Positions 8,089-16,144 of a stretch of DNA of 58,426 bases are shown one piece after another. The notes below the pieces were generated by a model. That model did no database searches, was not told where the DNA came from, and saw only the letters and a program-made list of their open reading frames with translations. The DNA lies in assembly GCA_046262635.1 (NCBI GenBank), contig JBHEMK010000022.1, positions 1 to 58,426 of the forward strand, in the 5' to 3' direction. This stretch comes from JBHEMK01 sp046262635. GTDB taxonomy: Bacteria > Actinomycetota > Thermoleophilia > Gaiellales > Gaiellaceae. Position 1 is the first letter of the stretch. Every line of letters starts with the position of its first letter. The position numbers and the translations under genes are program-made.

Positions 8089-8650
8089 ACCCGGCCTCAG
8101 CGACGCGATCGTCGCGGGGAGCTCGCGCCGCGGATTCCTCGCCCGCGCGGGACGGCTGCTCCTTGCAGTAGCGGGAGGTGGCTTCCTTGCAGCGGCCGTG
8201 AAGGCAGAAGCGGCCGATGCCTACCATTTTTGCGGCCACGTCTACACGACGGGATCGTGCCCGCATCCGACCGGGCTGCCGCGGGTCGACGCACACGGCT
8301 TCCCGCTGCGCGCCTCCGACGGAAAGCCGGTCGACGACCTCGGCCGGCCGGTCGATCTCGCTGGCAGGCCGTTGGACGAGCAAGGGCAGCTCCTGCGCGA
8401 CCCGGACGGACGGTCGCTGCCGCCGGCGCCGCGAACACCCGTCTGCGACGCGGCCGGCGAGCGCTTCGGCTTTCGCCCCTACATCGACGGGGCGTGGTAC
8501 CGCTGCTGCAACGGGCACATCCGCAAGCTCGTCGACTGCTGCGCCTTCACGCGAACCCGCATCAACGGCGACGCCGCTCTGACCGGCTACTGCTCCGCCG
8601 GCCGCAAGGTCTTCTGCGTTCAGTACTACGACAGCAACGTGCCGTGCTGA
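8081..8650 (+). CDS. Tat-exported Cys-rich protein resembling methylamine dehydrogenase light chain (MauA-like)
   Basis: 189 residues. A Tat signal (SSRRGFLARAGRLLLAVAGG, twin Arg at 16-17) suggests export in folded form. The mature part has ten cysteines (51, 60, 122, 142, 143, 153, 154, 171, 179, 189), including a CC pair in VDCCAF that matches the 'RDCC' of MauA. A Gly/Pro/Asp-rich segment (residues 63-115, GRP-x-D repeats) separates two Cys clusters. Only one Trp (W139, in GAWYRCC) is present. The second Trp needed for canonical tryptophan tryptophylquinone appears replaced by Tyr in TGYC (169-171). Function unknown; an amine dehydrogenase subunit with another cofactor, or a non-catalytic relative, are both possible. 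Starts inside the end of the upstream gene. Confidence 0.7.
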   Translation: MREPGLSDAIVAGSSRRGFLARAGRLLLAVAGGGFLAAAVKAEAADAYHFCGHVYTTGSCPHPTGLPRVDAHGFPLRASDGKPVDDLGRPVDLAGRPLDEQGQLLRDPDGRSLPPAPRTPVCDAAGERFGFRPYIDGAWYRCCNGHIRKLVDCCAFTRTRINGDAALTGYCSAGRKVFCVQYYDSNVPC

Positions 8651-10122
8651 CCTCGGCGCTTGCAGGGACCGCCTTCCTCGTCGGGCTCGCGAGCGCCTGG
8701 TCTCCCTGAAGCTTCTCGATGGTCGGCACCGTGGGTGCCGCGCGCAGGCTTGGCGGCAGAGGCGCGCTCGCCGGGGCGGGAACGGCGTTCGCCGCCGGCC
8801 TGATCGGCGGCAGCGCACTCGTCTTCGGTGGACTCGGCCTGATCGGGACGGCACTCCGCCCCGGCCGCACCTGGGTCGGGGCCGTCGCGGCGCTCTCGCT
8901 CGCCGCAGTCGCGAGCGATGCGCTCGGCCTTCGAGTGCGTCCGCAGATCCCGTTCCAGGTGCCGGAGCGCTGGCGGCAGGCGCTGCCCCTGCCGCTCGCA
9001 CTCTTCCTCTACGGCCTCTTGCTCGGGACCGGCTTGACGACCTACGTTCCCGCCACCGCTGCTTGGGCTCTTCTCGCCCTCAGCCCGACGCTCGGGAGCC
9101 TCGCCTCACCGCTCGAGATCGGTCTGGCTCTCGCCGCCGGCCGCGCCCTCCCGGTCCTCGCGCTCGCGCCGCTCGAGGGTCGCGCCCTCGGTGCGCGGGC
9201 GCTCCTGCTGATGGCCGAGCGGCCGCGGGCACTTCGGATCGTGCGACTGCTCGCTGCCGCCACGCTGACGTTCGGCGTCGGCACGGCGCTCGCCGGGCGG
9301 GCGGTGGCCGCGACCGTTGTCGCCACCACCGCGACGGACGCGACCGTCGCAGGCGCGGATCTTGCCTGGGAGCAGCCCGGCGCCGGTGGCTTCCTCCGCC
9401 GAGGCGCGGTGACCACGCCGCTTGAGGGCAGAGATCCGGTGATCGGCGGCTCACTCGTCGCGTGGCACATCGGGGCGGCGGTAACGGTCGCCGCCCGGGA
9501 CACGCTGGCGCCGGTCCTTCAGGAAACCGTTCCGCGCGTGCAGAAGCTCGCTGTATCCGACCGGTGGCTCGTGCTCCGCCAGGCGACCCCTGAAGGCAAC
9601 CTCCAACTCGTCGCCCAATCGCTGACGGATCCGGCGAGAACCACGACCCTCGCCGCGACCCGGTCGCCCGCACAGCTCGGCCGCCCGTACCTCGAGGGCA
9701 GCCGCGTCGTCTTCCACGTCGCGACCGCTCATGCGAGCTGGATCTCCATCGTCGACCTCTCGACGGGAACGCGCCGGCGGGTCCGCAGCTCGGCGGACGC
9801 TCAGCTGCTGAACCCCTCGCTGCTCGGCACCAAGCTGCTCTATGTGAGAGTGTCGCGCTGCGCACAGCAGCTTCGAGTCGGGCCGCTGAGCGGGGGCCCG
9901 GAACAGGTTCTCTACTCGCTGCCGCCGCTCGCCGGGCAGGACGCCGGCCACGAGCGCGGCTATACGCGCCAGGGTTCGCTTGTACCGTGCACCGACCGGG
10001 TGCATCCGACGACGAGGGCGCTCTGGACGACCGCGCTCACGAGTAACATCGCGTACGTCACGACGCTCCGGCGCCGGAGCGGGGGCCCGGCGACGCCGAC
10101 GCTTCTCAAGATCCTGCGCTGA
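8644..10122 (+). CDS. CcdA/DsbD-like membrane protein with C-terminal propeller-like domain; in-frame UGA at the redox Cys (candidate selenoprotein)
   Basis: The frame opens at GTG 8644, overlapping the stop of the MauA-like gene (GTGCTGA), and encodes the first helix of a CcdA-type transporter ending in SAWSP. Codon 22 is TGA (8707-8709), exactly where the family has its active-site Cys in SPC; the frame then continues uninterrupted for 470 codons. Six hydrophobic segments (to about residue 225) carry the CcdA-like part, and about 265 residues resembling TolB/WD-type propeller strands follow. A hairpin lies 15 bases after the UGA. Starting instead at ATG 8719 loses helix 1 and has no ribosome site. 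Either UGA is read as selenocysteine or this is a nonsense mutation. CcdA relays electrons across the membrane to thiol proteins, fitting the two upstream genes. Confidence 0.7.
8724..8740 (+). promoter_or_regulatory. Hairpin 3' of in-frame UGA, candidate bacterial SECIS element
   Basis: CGGCACC (8724-8730) pairs perfectly with GGTGCCG (8734-8740), leaving a GTG loop. The apical loop starts 21 bases after the UGA at 8707-8709 and has G as its first base. These values sit inside the published bacterial SECIS limits as I recall them (16-37 nt spacing, stem of at least 4 bp, G among the first two loop bases). Hairpins are common in GC-rich coding sequence, so this supports but does not prove recoding. 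Confidence 0.4.
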
Positions 10123-10132
10123 CACGGCTTGC

Positions 10133-10876
10133 TCACCCTCCGCCCAGCGCGAGCACGGCGCGGACGTACCGGTCGAGGGCGACCGTCCCGGCCGCGCCGG
10201 CGGGCAGCTCGGCTGCGAACGCGGTCGTGTCGGGCAGCCTGTGGTTCTGCCAGTCGATCGCACTCCCCGCCAGAGCAGGAAGCGCCCGATACGGCAGGCC
10301 CGCGACCCGGGCAAACCGCCGCTCGAGGTTCCGGTCGCCGCCCGACGCCCACACGAGGTTCAGATGCTGGTGGAACCAGATCGAGACACTCGGGCGCAGT
10401 TCGAGGATCAGGCGGTAGGCGATCCGGGCCTCCCGCTCCGAGAGCGGCCGCGGCCCGGATTCGAAGACTCCGCCGAGCGGCCGCCAGCGGTACGGGAAGT
10501 TCCGGTTCAGGTCGACGCCGTGCGCGTTCCCGCGCGTGTTCGCCGCTCGGCCGTCAGGGTTGAGGTCCGGGACGACCCAGAGGTCGAGGCCGCGCGGCGA
10601 GAGGCGCACGAGGCGCTGGGCGACGGCGATCCCGGCAGGTTCATTGCCGTGCACACAGCCGACGACGAGCACTCTCCGGCCAGCCGGATCGCCGACCTCG
10701 ACCGCTTCGATCGCACGACCGTCGAGCGAGCGACCGAGCAGGACCCTCTTTGCCTGCGCGCCGTCGGCGGATGGGGACGCGAGCAGCAGAACGTCGAACG
10801 CCGCCAGCAGCCCCACGATCGGATCGAGGCGCAGACGGCCGGGAACACCTCGGCGGCCAGGCGCTCCGCTGCTCAT
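10133..10876 (-). CDS. Secreted M14-family zinc carboxypeptidase
   Basis: 247 residues from ATG 10876. A hydrophobic N terminus (residues 18-42, ending ADGAQA) reads as a signal peptide. Zinc ligands are visible as H76 and E79 in GCVHGNEPAG, with a third histidine at 169 or 171 in WFHQHLN. Substrate-binding residues sit in NPDGRAANTRGNAHG and DLNRNFP, and the catalytic Glu is E223 in FAAELP. Such enzymes trim C-terminal residues from peptides, often peptidoglycan peptides in bacteria. It is convergent with the preceding CcdA-like gene (10 bases apart). The frame stays open upstream to 11383, but that part has no protein-like character and overlaps an older gene relic, so the shorter start is preferred. 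Confidence 0.85.
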   Translation of the reverse strand: MSSGAPGRRGVPGRLRLDPIVGLLAAFDVLLLASPSADGAQAKRVLLGRSLDGRAIEAVEVGDPAGRRVLVVGCVHGNEPAGIAVAQRLVRLSPRGLDLWVVPDLNPDGRAANTRGNAHGVDLNRNFPYRWRPLGGVFESGPRPLSEREARIAYRLILELRPSVSIWFHQHLNLVWASGGDRNLERRFARVAGLPYRALPALAGSAIDWQNHRLPDTTAFAAELPAGAAGTVALDRYVRAVLALGGG

Positions 10877-10884
10877 CCGGATCG

Positions 10885-11121
10885 GGTCCGGTCGAGATGA
10901 AGCTGAACACGGAGTGGCCAAGATCGGCGAAGCCCGTGAGGCGCCCGGCCATCTTTGCCACGATCTCGGTACCGGACGCCGAGCACGCGGGTTGCGATCC
11001 GGAGGCGCGACGCAGACGACTCGAAACCGAGCTGCTCCGCTCTCCGCGCGGCGGCGGCCGGTCGGCTTCCCGGCCCGGGAATGTCGAGATGCCCAGCCCG
11101 ACTGCACCGGACCCATCCTAG
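10885..11121 (-). pseudogene. Relic of a luciferase-like (LLM) flavin-dependent oxidoreductase
   Basis: On the minus strand, GLGISTFPGREAD continues after a one-base shift as AAAARRAEQLGFES, the typical N terminus of F420/FMN-dependent LLM oxidoreductases. Soon after, another frame gives GTEIVAKMAGRLTGFADLGH then SVFSFISTGPDPDEQ, resembling the family's C terminus. Roughly 200 central residues are missing, so this is an internally deleted, frameshifted remnant. The M14 gene start lies at its very end. Confidence 0.45.
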
Positions 11122-11825
11122 GAGAGGGCTTCGCGTGCCTCGTAGGACCCAGGCCGGCGAGCGCGCAGCCCGGCGCGGAGACAGCGTGGGGACTCGCGCG
11201 CGGGCGCGATAAAAGTTCAGGGTCTTCGGCGTGTTCCGCGAATCGCGACGTCTCGTTGCGGAGGCTGCAGCGCCTGGTGGCAATCCTCGTCCCCAGGGTG
11301 GGACCGCCGCTCGCGAGTGCCGGAGCCACCGGCAGGAGCTCGGGCCGGCTCGCCCGCCGCCAGCGTCGGCGTCGGTAAACCACGTGCTGACGCGAGGAAG
11401 AGGATGCCGGGGAGCCTCCGGGCCCGGAGCTCGAGCAGCTCGAGCTCTGAGTCCGCGCCTGCCTGAACGGGGGTCAGCCGGCGCTGAGCTGACCGAGCGG
11501 TCAGCGGCCGCTCCCGTCGCGACGGCGGCCAGCAGGTGCGCAGCCCAACCGAGCCGCTCACGCTGCGATGACGCACGGCAGCATCGGCAGCACGAAGGCC
11601 TCGACATCGCGACACGCCGCGGGTGGCGCGCTGCGAAGCGTCGGCGACATCAGAGCGATGGCCGCAGAACCGAGCTGGACGCGCCACCGGCAGCGTGCGT
11701 CGTTGAACCGGGTCCTCCTCCACCGCTGCCTGACCGGAGCAAGCGCGAGCAAGTCGCCACCCACCGAACGAAGCAGTAGCAGGGGTCGGCCGAACCGGTG
11801 CCGCGCGATCGCTAGCGTTGCAGGA
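11122..11825. other. 704-bp stretch without a recognisable gene
   Basis: Neither strand shows a reading frame with domain-like sequence or a good ribosome site. Fragments of minus-strand frames look faintly protein-like (for example LGTRIATRRCSLRNET near 11260), but I cannot match them to a family. Given the neighbouring relics this may be a further decayed gene. No clear promoter for the RuBisCO-like gene was found. Confidence 0.35.
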
Positions 11826-12833
11826 GTGATCCGCGTCACCTTCGAGCTTGAGCCCGCGCACTTCGCCGAGGAGCTCGCCCGCATCGAGTCGACGGGGCTC
11901 CCGCTGGGATCGCCGGAGGTCGGCGGCCGTGTCGTCGCCGAGGCGGCCGGGCGAGTCGTGCTCGACTTCCCCGAGCGGAACTGGAACGGCGATGTGACGC
12001 TGCTCGTCTCGGCACTGCTCGCAGGCGAGTGGGCTGACAGCGCGACCCCGGCGCGCTGCCGTCTCGTAGGCGTCGACTGGCCGGGAGACTTCCCCGGACC
12101 GAGATTCGGCGCGCCGGACACAGTGCTCGTCGGTGCGATCGTGAAACCGTCGCTCGGGCTCGGTCCGGCCGAGGTCGCCTCGACGGCGGCGGCTCTCGGC
12201 CGAGGCGGCGCCGACCTCGTGAAGGACGACGAGCTACTCGGGGACGTCCCTTGGTGCCCGCTCGAGGAGCGGGTGCGGGCCGTCGTTGACGGGCTTCCCG
12301 AAGGTGTCATCTACGCGCCGAACCTCACCGGACCCACCGACTCCCTCCTGTACCGGGCCGAGCGGGCGGTCACGCTCGGGGCTTCGGCCCTGATGCTCAA
12401 CGCGTTCGCACAGGGTCTCGACTCGCTGCGCCTCCTACGCGCGCAGGACTTCGGCGTACCGGTCTTCGCACACCGCGTCGGCGCCGCCTTCTGGACGAGG
12501 GGCGCCGTGATGGCTGTCGACGCAGCCGTGATCGCGGAGCTGACGCGGCTGCTCGGGGCCGATTTCGTCCAGGTAGGCTCGTTCAGCGGGACGGTGTACG
12601 ACGGCGAGCAGGCGGTGCGGGCCCAGGTCGCCGCGTGCCACCGGCCGCTAGGGAGTGTCCGCTCCGCGGTGGCCGTGCTCGGCGGCGGCGTCGGACCCGA
12701 CAACGCCGCGGAACAGGTGCGGCGTTCGGGCATCGACGCCGGCCTGATGGTCCTGCTCGGCTCGGCCGCGTACGCGCATCCCGGCGGCGCCGAGGAGGGC
12801 GTGCGCGCCACCGTCGAGGCGATGGCGCGATGA
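11826..12833 (+). CDS. RuBisCO-like protein (form IV), probable methionine-salvage or related enolase/isomerase
   Basis: 335 residues from GTG 11826; the longer frame upstream to 11568 is not protein-like. RuBisCO large-subunit fold landmarks are present: K107 in GAIVKPSLGL (equivalent to K175), the carbamylated-lysine and metal-ligand motif GGADLVKDDE (K133, D135, E136), H216 in FAHR (H294) and the phosphate-binding GGG at 286-288. The loop-6 lysine (K334) is absent (GSFSGTVYDG), as is the equivalent of N123, so carboxylation is excluded. The protein is shorter than typical form IV (about 370-430), with a compact N domain. Its stop overlaps the ATG of mtnA (ATGA), strongly suggesting a step after methylthioribose-1-phosphate isomerisation. 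Confidence 0.85.
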   Translation: MIRVTFELEPAHFAEELARIESTGLPLGSPEVGGRVVAEAAGRVVLDFPERNWNGDVTLLVSALLAGEWADSATPARCRLVGVDWPGDFPGPRFGAPDTVLVGAIVKPSLGLGPAEVASTAAALGRGGADLVKDDELLGDVPWCPLEERVRAVVDGLPEGVIYAPNLTGPTDSLLYRAERAVTLGASALMLNAFAQGLDSLRLLRAQDFGVPVFAHRVGAAFWTRGAVMAVDAAVIAELTRLLGADFVQVGSFSGTVYDGEQAVRAQVAACHRPLGSVRSAVAVLGGGVGPDNAAEQVRRSGIDAGLMVLLGSAAYAHPGGAEEGVRATVEAMAR

Positions 12834-13798
12834 GCGACCCGATCCCGCCGACGATCGAGTGGGCCGGCGGCGCCGTCCGACTGATCGACCAGCGTCGCCT
12901 GCCGGGCGAGCTGGTGCGGCTCGAGTGCCGGACCGTGGACGAGCTCTGCGACGCGATCTCCACACTCGCCGTCCGCGGCGCGCCCGCGCTCGGCGCCGCA
13001 GGCGCGATGGGAATCGCGCTCGCGGCAGTCGCCGGCGAGCCTCTCGAGGATGCGGCGCAGCGTTTGCGGGCAACCAGGCCGACCGCGGTCAATCTCGCCT
13101 GGGGTGTCGACCGTGCGCTCAGGGCCGCCGATCCCGTCGAGGAAGCCGGGCGAATCGCGGTCGACGACGTCGCGCGGAACCGTCGCCTCAGCGCCCATGG
13201 CGCGACACTGCTCGCTGATGGAGCACGGGTGCTCACGCACTGCAACGCCGGCTCGCTCGCCTGCGTCGGCTACGGCACCGCGCTCGGAGTCATCCGCGCT
13301 GCACACGAGGCGGGCAAGCGTCCGACGGTCTGGGTCGATGAAACCCGGCCCGTCCTCCAGGGCGCCCGCCTTACCACCTGGGAGCTCCAGCGGCTCGGGA
13401 TCCCGTTCACTCTCGTCGCCGACGTGATGGCCGGATCGCTGATGGCATCCCGCGACGTCGACGCCGTCATCGTCGGCGCCGACCGGATCGCGGCGAACGG
13501 CGACGTGGCGAACAAGATCGGCACATACCAGCTGGCCGTGCTCGCCCGCCACCACGGCATCCCGTTCTACGTTGCCGCGCCCGTCTCGACGTTCGACCGA
13601 GGCAGCCCCGACGGCTCGGCCATTCCGGTCGAGTTCCGGCACGGCGACGAGGTCGCGCTGCTCGCGGGTCGCCGGATCGCGCCGGAGGGCGTGGTGGTGG
13701 AGAACCGCGCGTTCGACGTGACGCCGCGCAACCTCGTCACGGCCTGGATTACCGAGGAGGGGATCGCGCGCCGCGCGGACGAGCTGCCGAGCGCCTGA
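12830..13798 (+). CDS. mtnA: S-methyl-5-thioribose-1-phosphate isomerase MtnA
   Basis: 322 residues. Isomerises methylthioribose-1-phosphate to methylthioribulose-1-phosphate in methionine salvage. The catalytic pair is visible: C138 in THCNAGSLA and D218 in VGADRIAANGDVANKIGT. Other family signatures are VRGAPALG (48-55), VDETRPVLQGARLTTWEL (169-186) and AAPVSTFD. The ATG at 12830 overlaps the stop of the RuBisCO-like gene by four bases, so the two are translationally coupled. No other salvage genes lie nearby. Related archaeal enzymes act on ribose-1,5-bisphosphate, but the sequence pattern here fits MtnA better. Confidence 0.93.
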   Translation: MSDPIPPTIEWAGGAVRLIDQRRLPGELVRLECRTVDELCDAISTLAVRGAPALGAAGAMGIALAAVAGEPLEDAAQRLRATRPTAVNLAWGVDRALRAADPVEEAGRIAVDDVARNRRLSAHGATLLADGARVLTHCNAGSLACVGYGTALGVIRAAHEAGKRPTVWVDETRPVLQGARLTTWELQRLGIPFTLVADVMAGSLMASRDVDAVIVGADRIAANGDVANKIGTYQLAVLARHHGIPFYVAAPVSTFDRGSPDGSAIPVEFRHGDEVALLAGRRIAPEGVVVENRAFDVTPRNLVTAWITEEGIARRADELPSA

Positions 13799-14485
13799 AG
13801 AGCTCTCCCTCGGGCGCCTCGCCGACGAGCCGGAAACCGGTGGGTGGTGCTGGCGTCATCGAGCTCTGCACGCGAGCCTTCTCCACATCCTGCCCGTTCA
13901 TGAAGGTGCCGTTGCGGCTGCCGCAGTGGAACGAGCTCCTGGCCACCGCCGAATATCCGCCTCGCTCCGCACCGTTCGCGCGAAGACGAACAGGTCGGGG
14001 ACGATGGTGTTCTTGGCGCCCGCCCGATGCAGACGAGCCGGGCCGCCCTGCGGCCCGCGCGGAGGCACCAACAGGCGCACCTCCGGTGGGATGCCTGGCG
14101 CTCCGGCTTGGGTGCGCGCGGCCGCTGGCCTCGGATCCGGGCGACCTGGAGAAGGACGCGCAGCCGACAGCCGAGCACCGCTCCTGACCGGCTCGAAGCA
14201 GGAGGCCGCGACCCGAGCGAGCCGAAGCTGCGTGCAGTCCCTGATCGCCGGCGCTCGATTCGCGTCCCGTCGAAAACGGCGCCCAACCGACGCTCCTGTC
14301 GCGGACACGAGACGCGCCGGGGGATCGCAACCGACACCCGCAGCTCCGGCACCGTCCGGTCGATTCTCACCGCCGTCCAAGGCGGGGTGGAGCGGCCTCA
14401 GCGTCCGCAGAAGCTGTGACACCTGCTGGTTGGAAACGCGTTGCCCGCGGTGACCAGCGAAGCGGGAGGATCGAGAGCGGTGATT
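13799..14485. other. Gap with a faint decayed gene fragment (possible FHA-like piece, minus strand)
   Basis: On the minus strand near 13890-13935 the frame reads CGSRNGTFMNGQDVEKARV, which resembles the S-R-N-G-T-x-x-N-G core of an FHA phosphopeptide-binding domain. Nothing around it is convincingly domain-like, and the surrounding frames are broken. It is best treated as an unidentified relic. The remainder of the gap shows nothing I can name. Confidence 0.25.
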
Positions 14486-14513
14486 TTGTCCGGAGGCCGG
14501 TCCGGCCTACAAT
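14486..14513 (+). promoter_or_regulatory. Housekeeping-type promoter for the receiver gene
   Basis: TTGTCC (14486-14491) and TACAAT (14508-14513) are separated by 16 bases and match the sigma-70/SigA -35 and -10 consensus well. They lie 58 bases upstream of the receiver gene's ATG, leaving a short leader with a GAGGAG ribosome site. Confidence 0.55.
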
Positions 14514-14570
14514 CGTGCCGACGACGACCGACCGCGCAGTCCCCACCCGGTTCTAAAGAGAGGAGCTCGA

Positions 14571-15146
14571 ATGAGCAGTTCGAGGGGCTCGCTTGCCTCG
14601 CGCAGCGGCCCGCGGCGTGCTCCGACCACGGGGGCCACGCATGGATCCCGGCAGCGATCGCCCGAGTGGCAGGGGCGCGCCGCAAGCGAGCCGGGGTATG
14701 GCAGCGCCCGGGCCGCCGGCCCGTCCGGGGTGCGGCGCGTACTCGTGGCGGACGACGAGGCGGGAATCCGCCTGCTCTGCCGAGTCAACCTGCAGGTGGC
14801 CGGGGTTGAGGTGCTCGAAGCCGGCGACGGCACTGCGGCGCTGGCAATCGCACGCCGCGAGCGGCCCGACCTAATCCTCCTCGACGTGATGATGCCGGAG
14901 CTCGACGGCATCGAGGTCGCCCGCAGACTCCAGGCCGAGGAGGAAACGCGGGACATCCCGATCGTGTTCCTCACCGCGCGTGCGGGTGCTGACGACCGCC
15001 GCCGCGGGTACGCGGCGGGCGGCATCGCCTACATCGTCAAGCCGTTCGATCCGATCGTCCTTGCGGATTACATCGAGGGACTGCTCGAGGCGATCGGGCG
15101 CGGTGAGCGGGAAGCGCTGCGCAAGCGGATCGTCGAGGAACGCTGA
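14571..15146 (+). CDS. Single-domain response regulator with disordered N terminus
   Basis: 191 residues; ATG preceded by AGAGGAG. The first 53 residues are rich in Ser, Arg, Gly and Ala with no fold apparent. The receiver (54-180) is complete: D61-D62, phospho-acceptor D105 in LLDVMMPELDG, T135 and K157 in VKPFDP. No output domain follows, so it acts by protein interaction or as a phosphate relay, like CheY or Spo0F. No kinase gene is adjacent. A likely SigA-type promoter lies upstream, and the gene appears monocistronic. Confidence 0.88.
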   Translation: MSSSRGSLASRSGPRRAPTTGATHGSRQRSPEWQGRAASEPGYGSARAAGPSGVRRVLVADDEAGIRLLCRVNLQVAGVEVLEAGDGTAALAIARRERPDLILLDVMMPELDGIEVARRLQAEEETRDIPIVFLTARAGADDRRRGYAAGGIAYIVKPFDPIVLADYIEGLLEAIGRGEREALRKRIVEER

Positions 15147-15162
15147 CTGCGGCTAGCGACTC

Positions 15163-16125
15163 CTAGCGTCGGCGCCGGCGGATCCGCCCGAAGCGCTGGA
15201 CGAGTTCGGGCTCGGGCTCCTGGCGTGGGCTTCCGCTGTCGAAGCCCTGCTCCCAGGGGTCTGCGCCCGGATCACCGACCGGGAGGTCATCGACCGCGCT
15301 CACCTCGGCGGCCTCCGGCGGAGTGGGCTCCGGCTCGTGCTCGTGCGCGGGCTCCGGGGGTTGCTCCGGCTCGGAGGCTCGCTCGGGCTCGGGCTCCTGG
15401 GCCTCCGGCCGCTCAGGTACCTCGTCCTGCGCCGCGGGCTCCGGCTCGGCCTGTTCCTCCGGCGTCGGCGCTTCCTGCTCCGCCACCGCCTCCTCTTCGG
15501 CGGCCTCGGGCGGCTGCTCCTCCACCATCGTCAGGAGCCCGGGTTCCTCGGCCTGCTCCTGCCTGCCCGACCAGCCGACGGAGGCGACAGGTGCCAGCTT
15601 CTCGACGGACGGCGGGGATTCGAGCTCGCGCTCTGCGGCGAGGTCATAGACGGGCACGGGAATGCGGACACGCGCGCGGGCTGCGAGCCACTCCGAGGCA
15701 GCGACGATGGCCCACGCGCCCGCCATCAGGGCGACGATCAACCAGGTCTTGAAGTGGGCAACGCCGGCGACCACGGCCACCGCGATCACGAGCGCGGCCT
15801 CGGCTGCCAGGCGAAGCACCGCCGGCGGAAGCTCGGGACGGGCACGCTCGTACGCGTACGAGGGCGTCCACGAAGGCCGGTCGCCGAAGCCGAGCGAGCG
15901 CAGCGAGCGCAGGTCGCTGCGCAGCTCCATCGCATCCCGGCGGAACGCCTCGACGCCCTCGAGCGTCTTCAGCGACGCGTCGAGCTGGGCCGCATGGCGG
16001 TAGAAGGAATCGAACGCCTCGCGGACAGCCTCCTGGTCGTACCCCTGCTCGACGATCGGCATGTCCTCGATGCGCGGCAGCGGCCCGCGGGGCGAGTCGG
16101 GAGAAGGCCAGGCCGCGTAACTCAT
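15163..16125 (-). CDS. DivIVA-like/membrane protein with acidic Glu-Pro-rich tail
   Basis: 320 residues. The N terminus (about 25-60) contains GYDQEAVREAFDSFYRHAAQL, reminiscent of the DivIVA/SepF-associated 'GYD..AVD.FL' element and predicted helical. Two hydrophobic segments follow (about 108-125 and 128-145). The remaining 170 residues are low-complexity Glu, Pro, Ala and Gln, ending in a basic patch (RFGRIRRRRR). Such layout suggests a membrane-tethered scaffold with an extended acidic arm, possibly in cell-shape or division complexes. This is inference; no catalytic motif is seen. Convergent with the receiver gene (16 bases). Confidence 0.6.
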   Translation of the reverse strand: MSYAAWPSPDSPRGPLPRIEDMPIVEQGYDQEAVREAFDSFYRHAAQLDASLKTLEGVEAFRRDAMELRSDLRSLRSLGFGDRPSWTPSYAYERARPELPPAVLRLAAEAALVIAVAVVAGVAHFKTWLIVALMAGAWAIVAASEWLAARARVRIPVPVYDLAAERELESPPSVEKLAPVASVGWSGRQEQAEEPGLLTMVEEQPPEAAEEEAVAEQEAPTPEEQAEPEPAAQDEVPERPEAQEPEPERASEPEQPPEPAHEHEPEPTPPEAAEVSAVDDLPVGDPGADPWEQGFDSGSPRQEPEPELVQRFGRIRRRRR

Positions 16126-16144
16126 CGAGAACAGTATGCGGACT

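Noticed and set aside
8719..10122. CcdA-like gene starting at ATG 8719
   Set aside because: It would lack the first membrane helix and the redox site and has no ribosome site. Sequence upstream of the UGA in the same frame clearly belongs to the family.
11568..11825. Longer start for the RuBisCO-like protein
   Set aside because: The extra 86 residues are not protein-like and do not resemble the family's N terminus.
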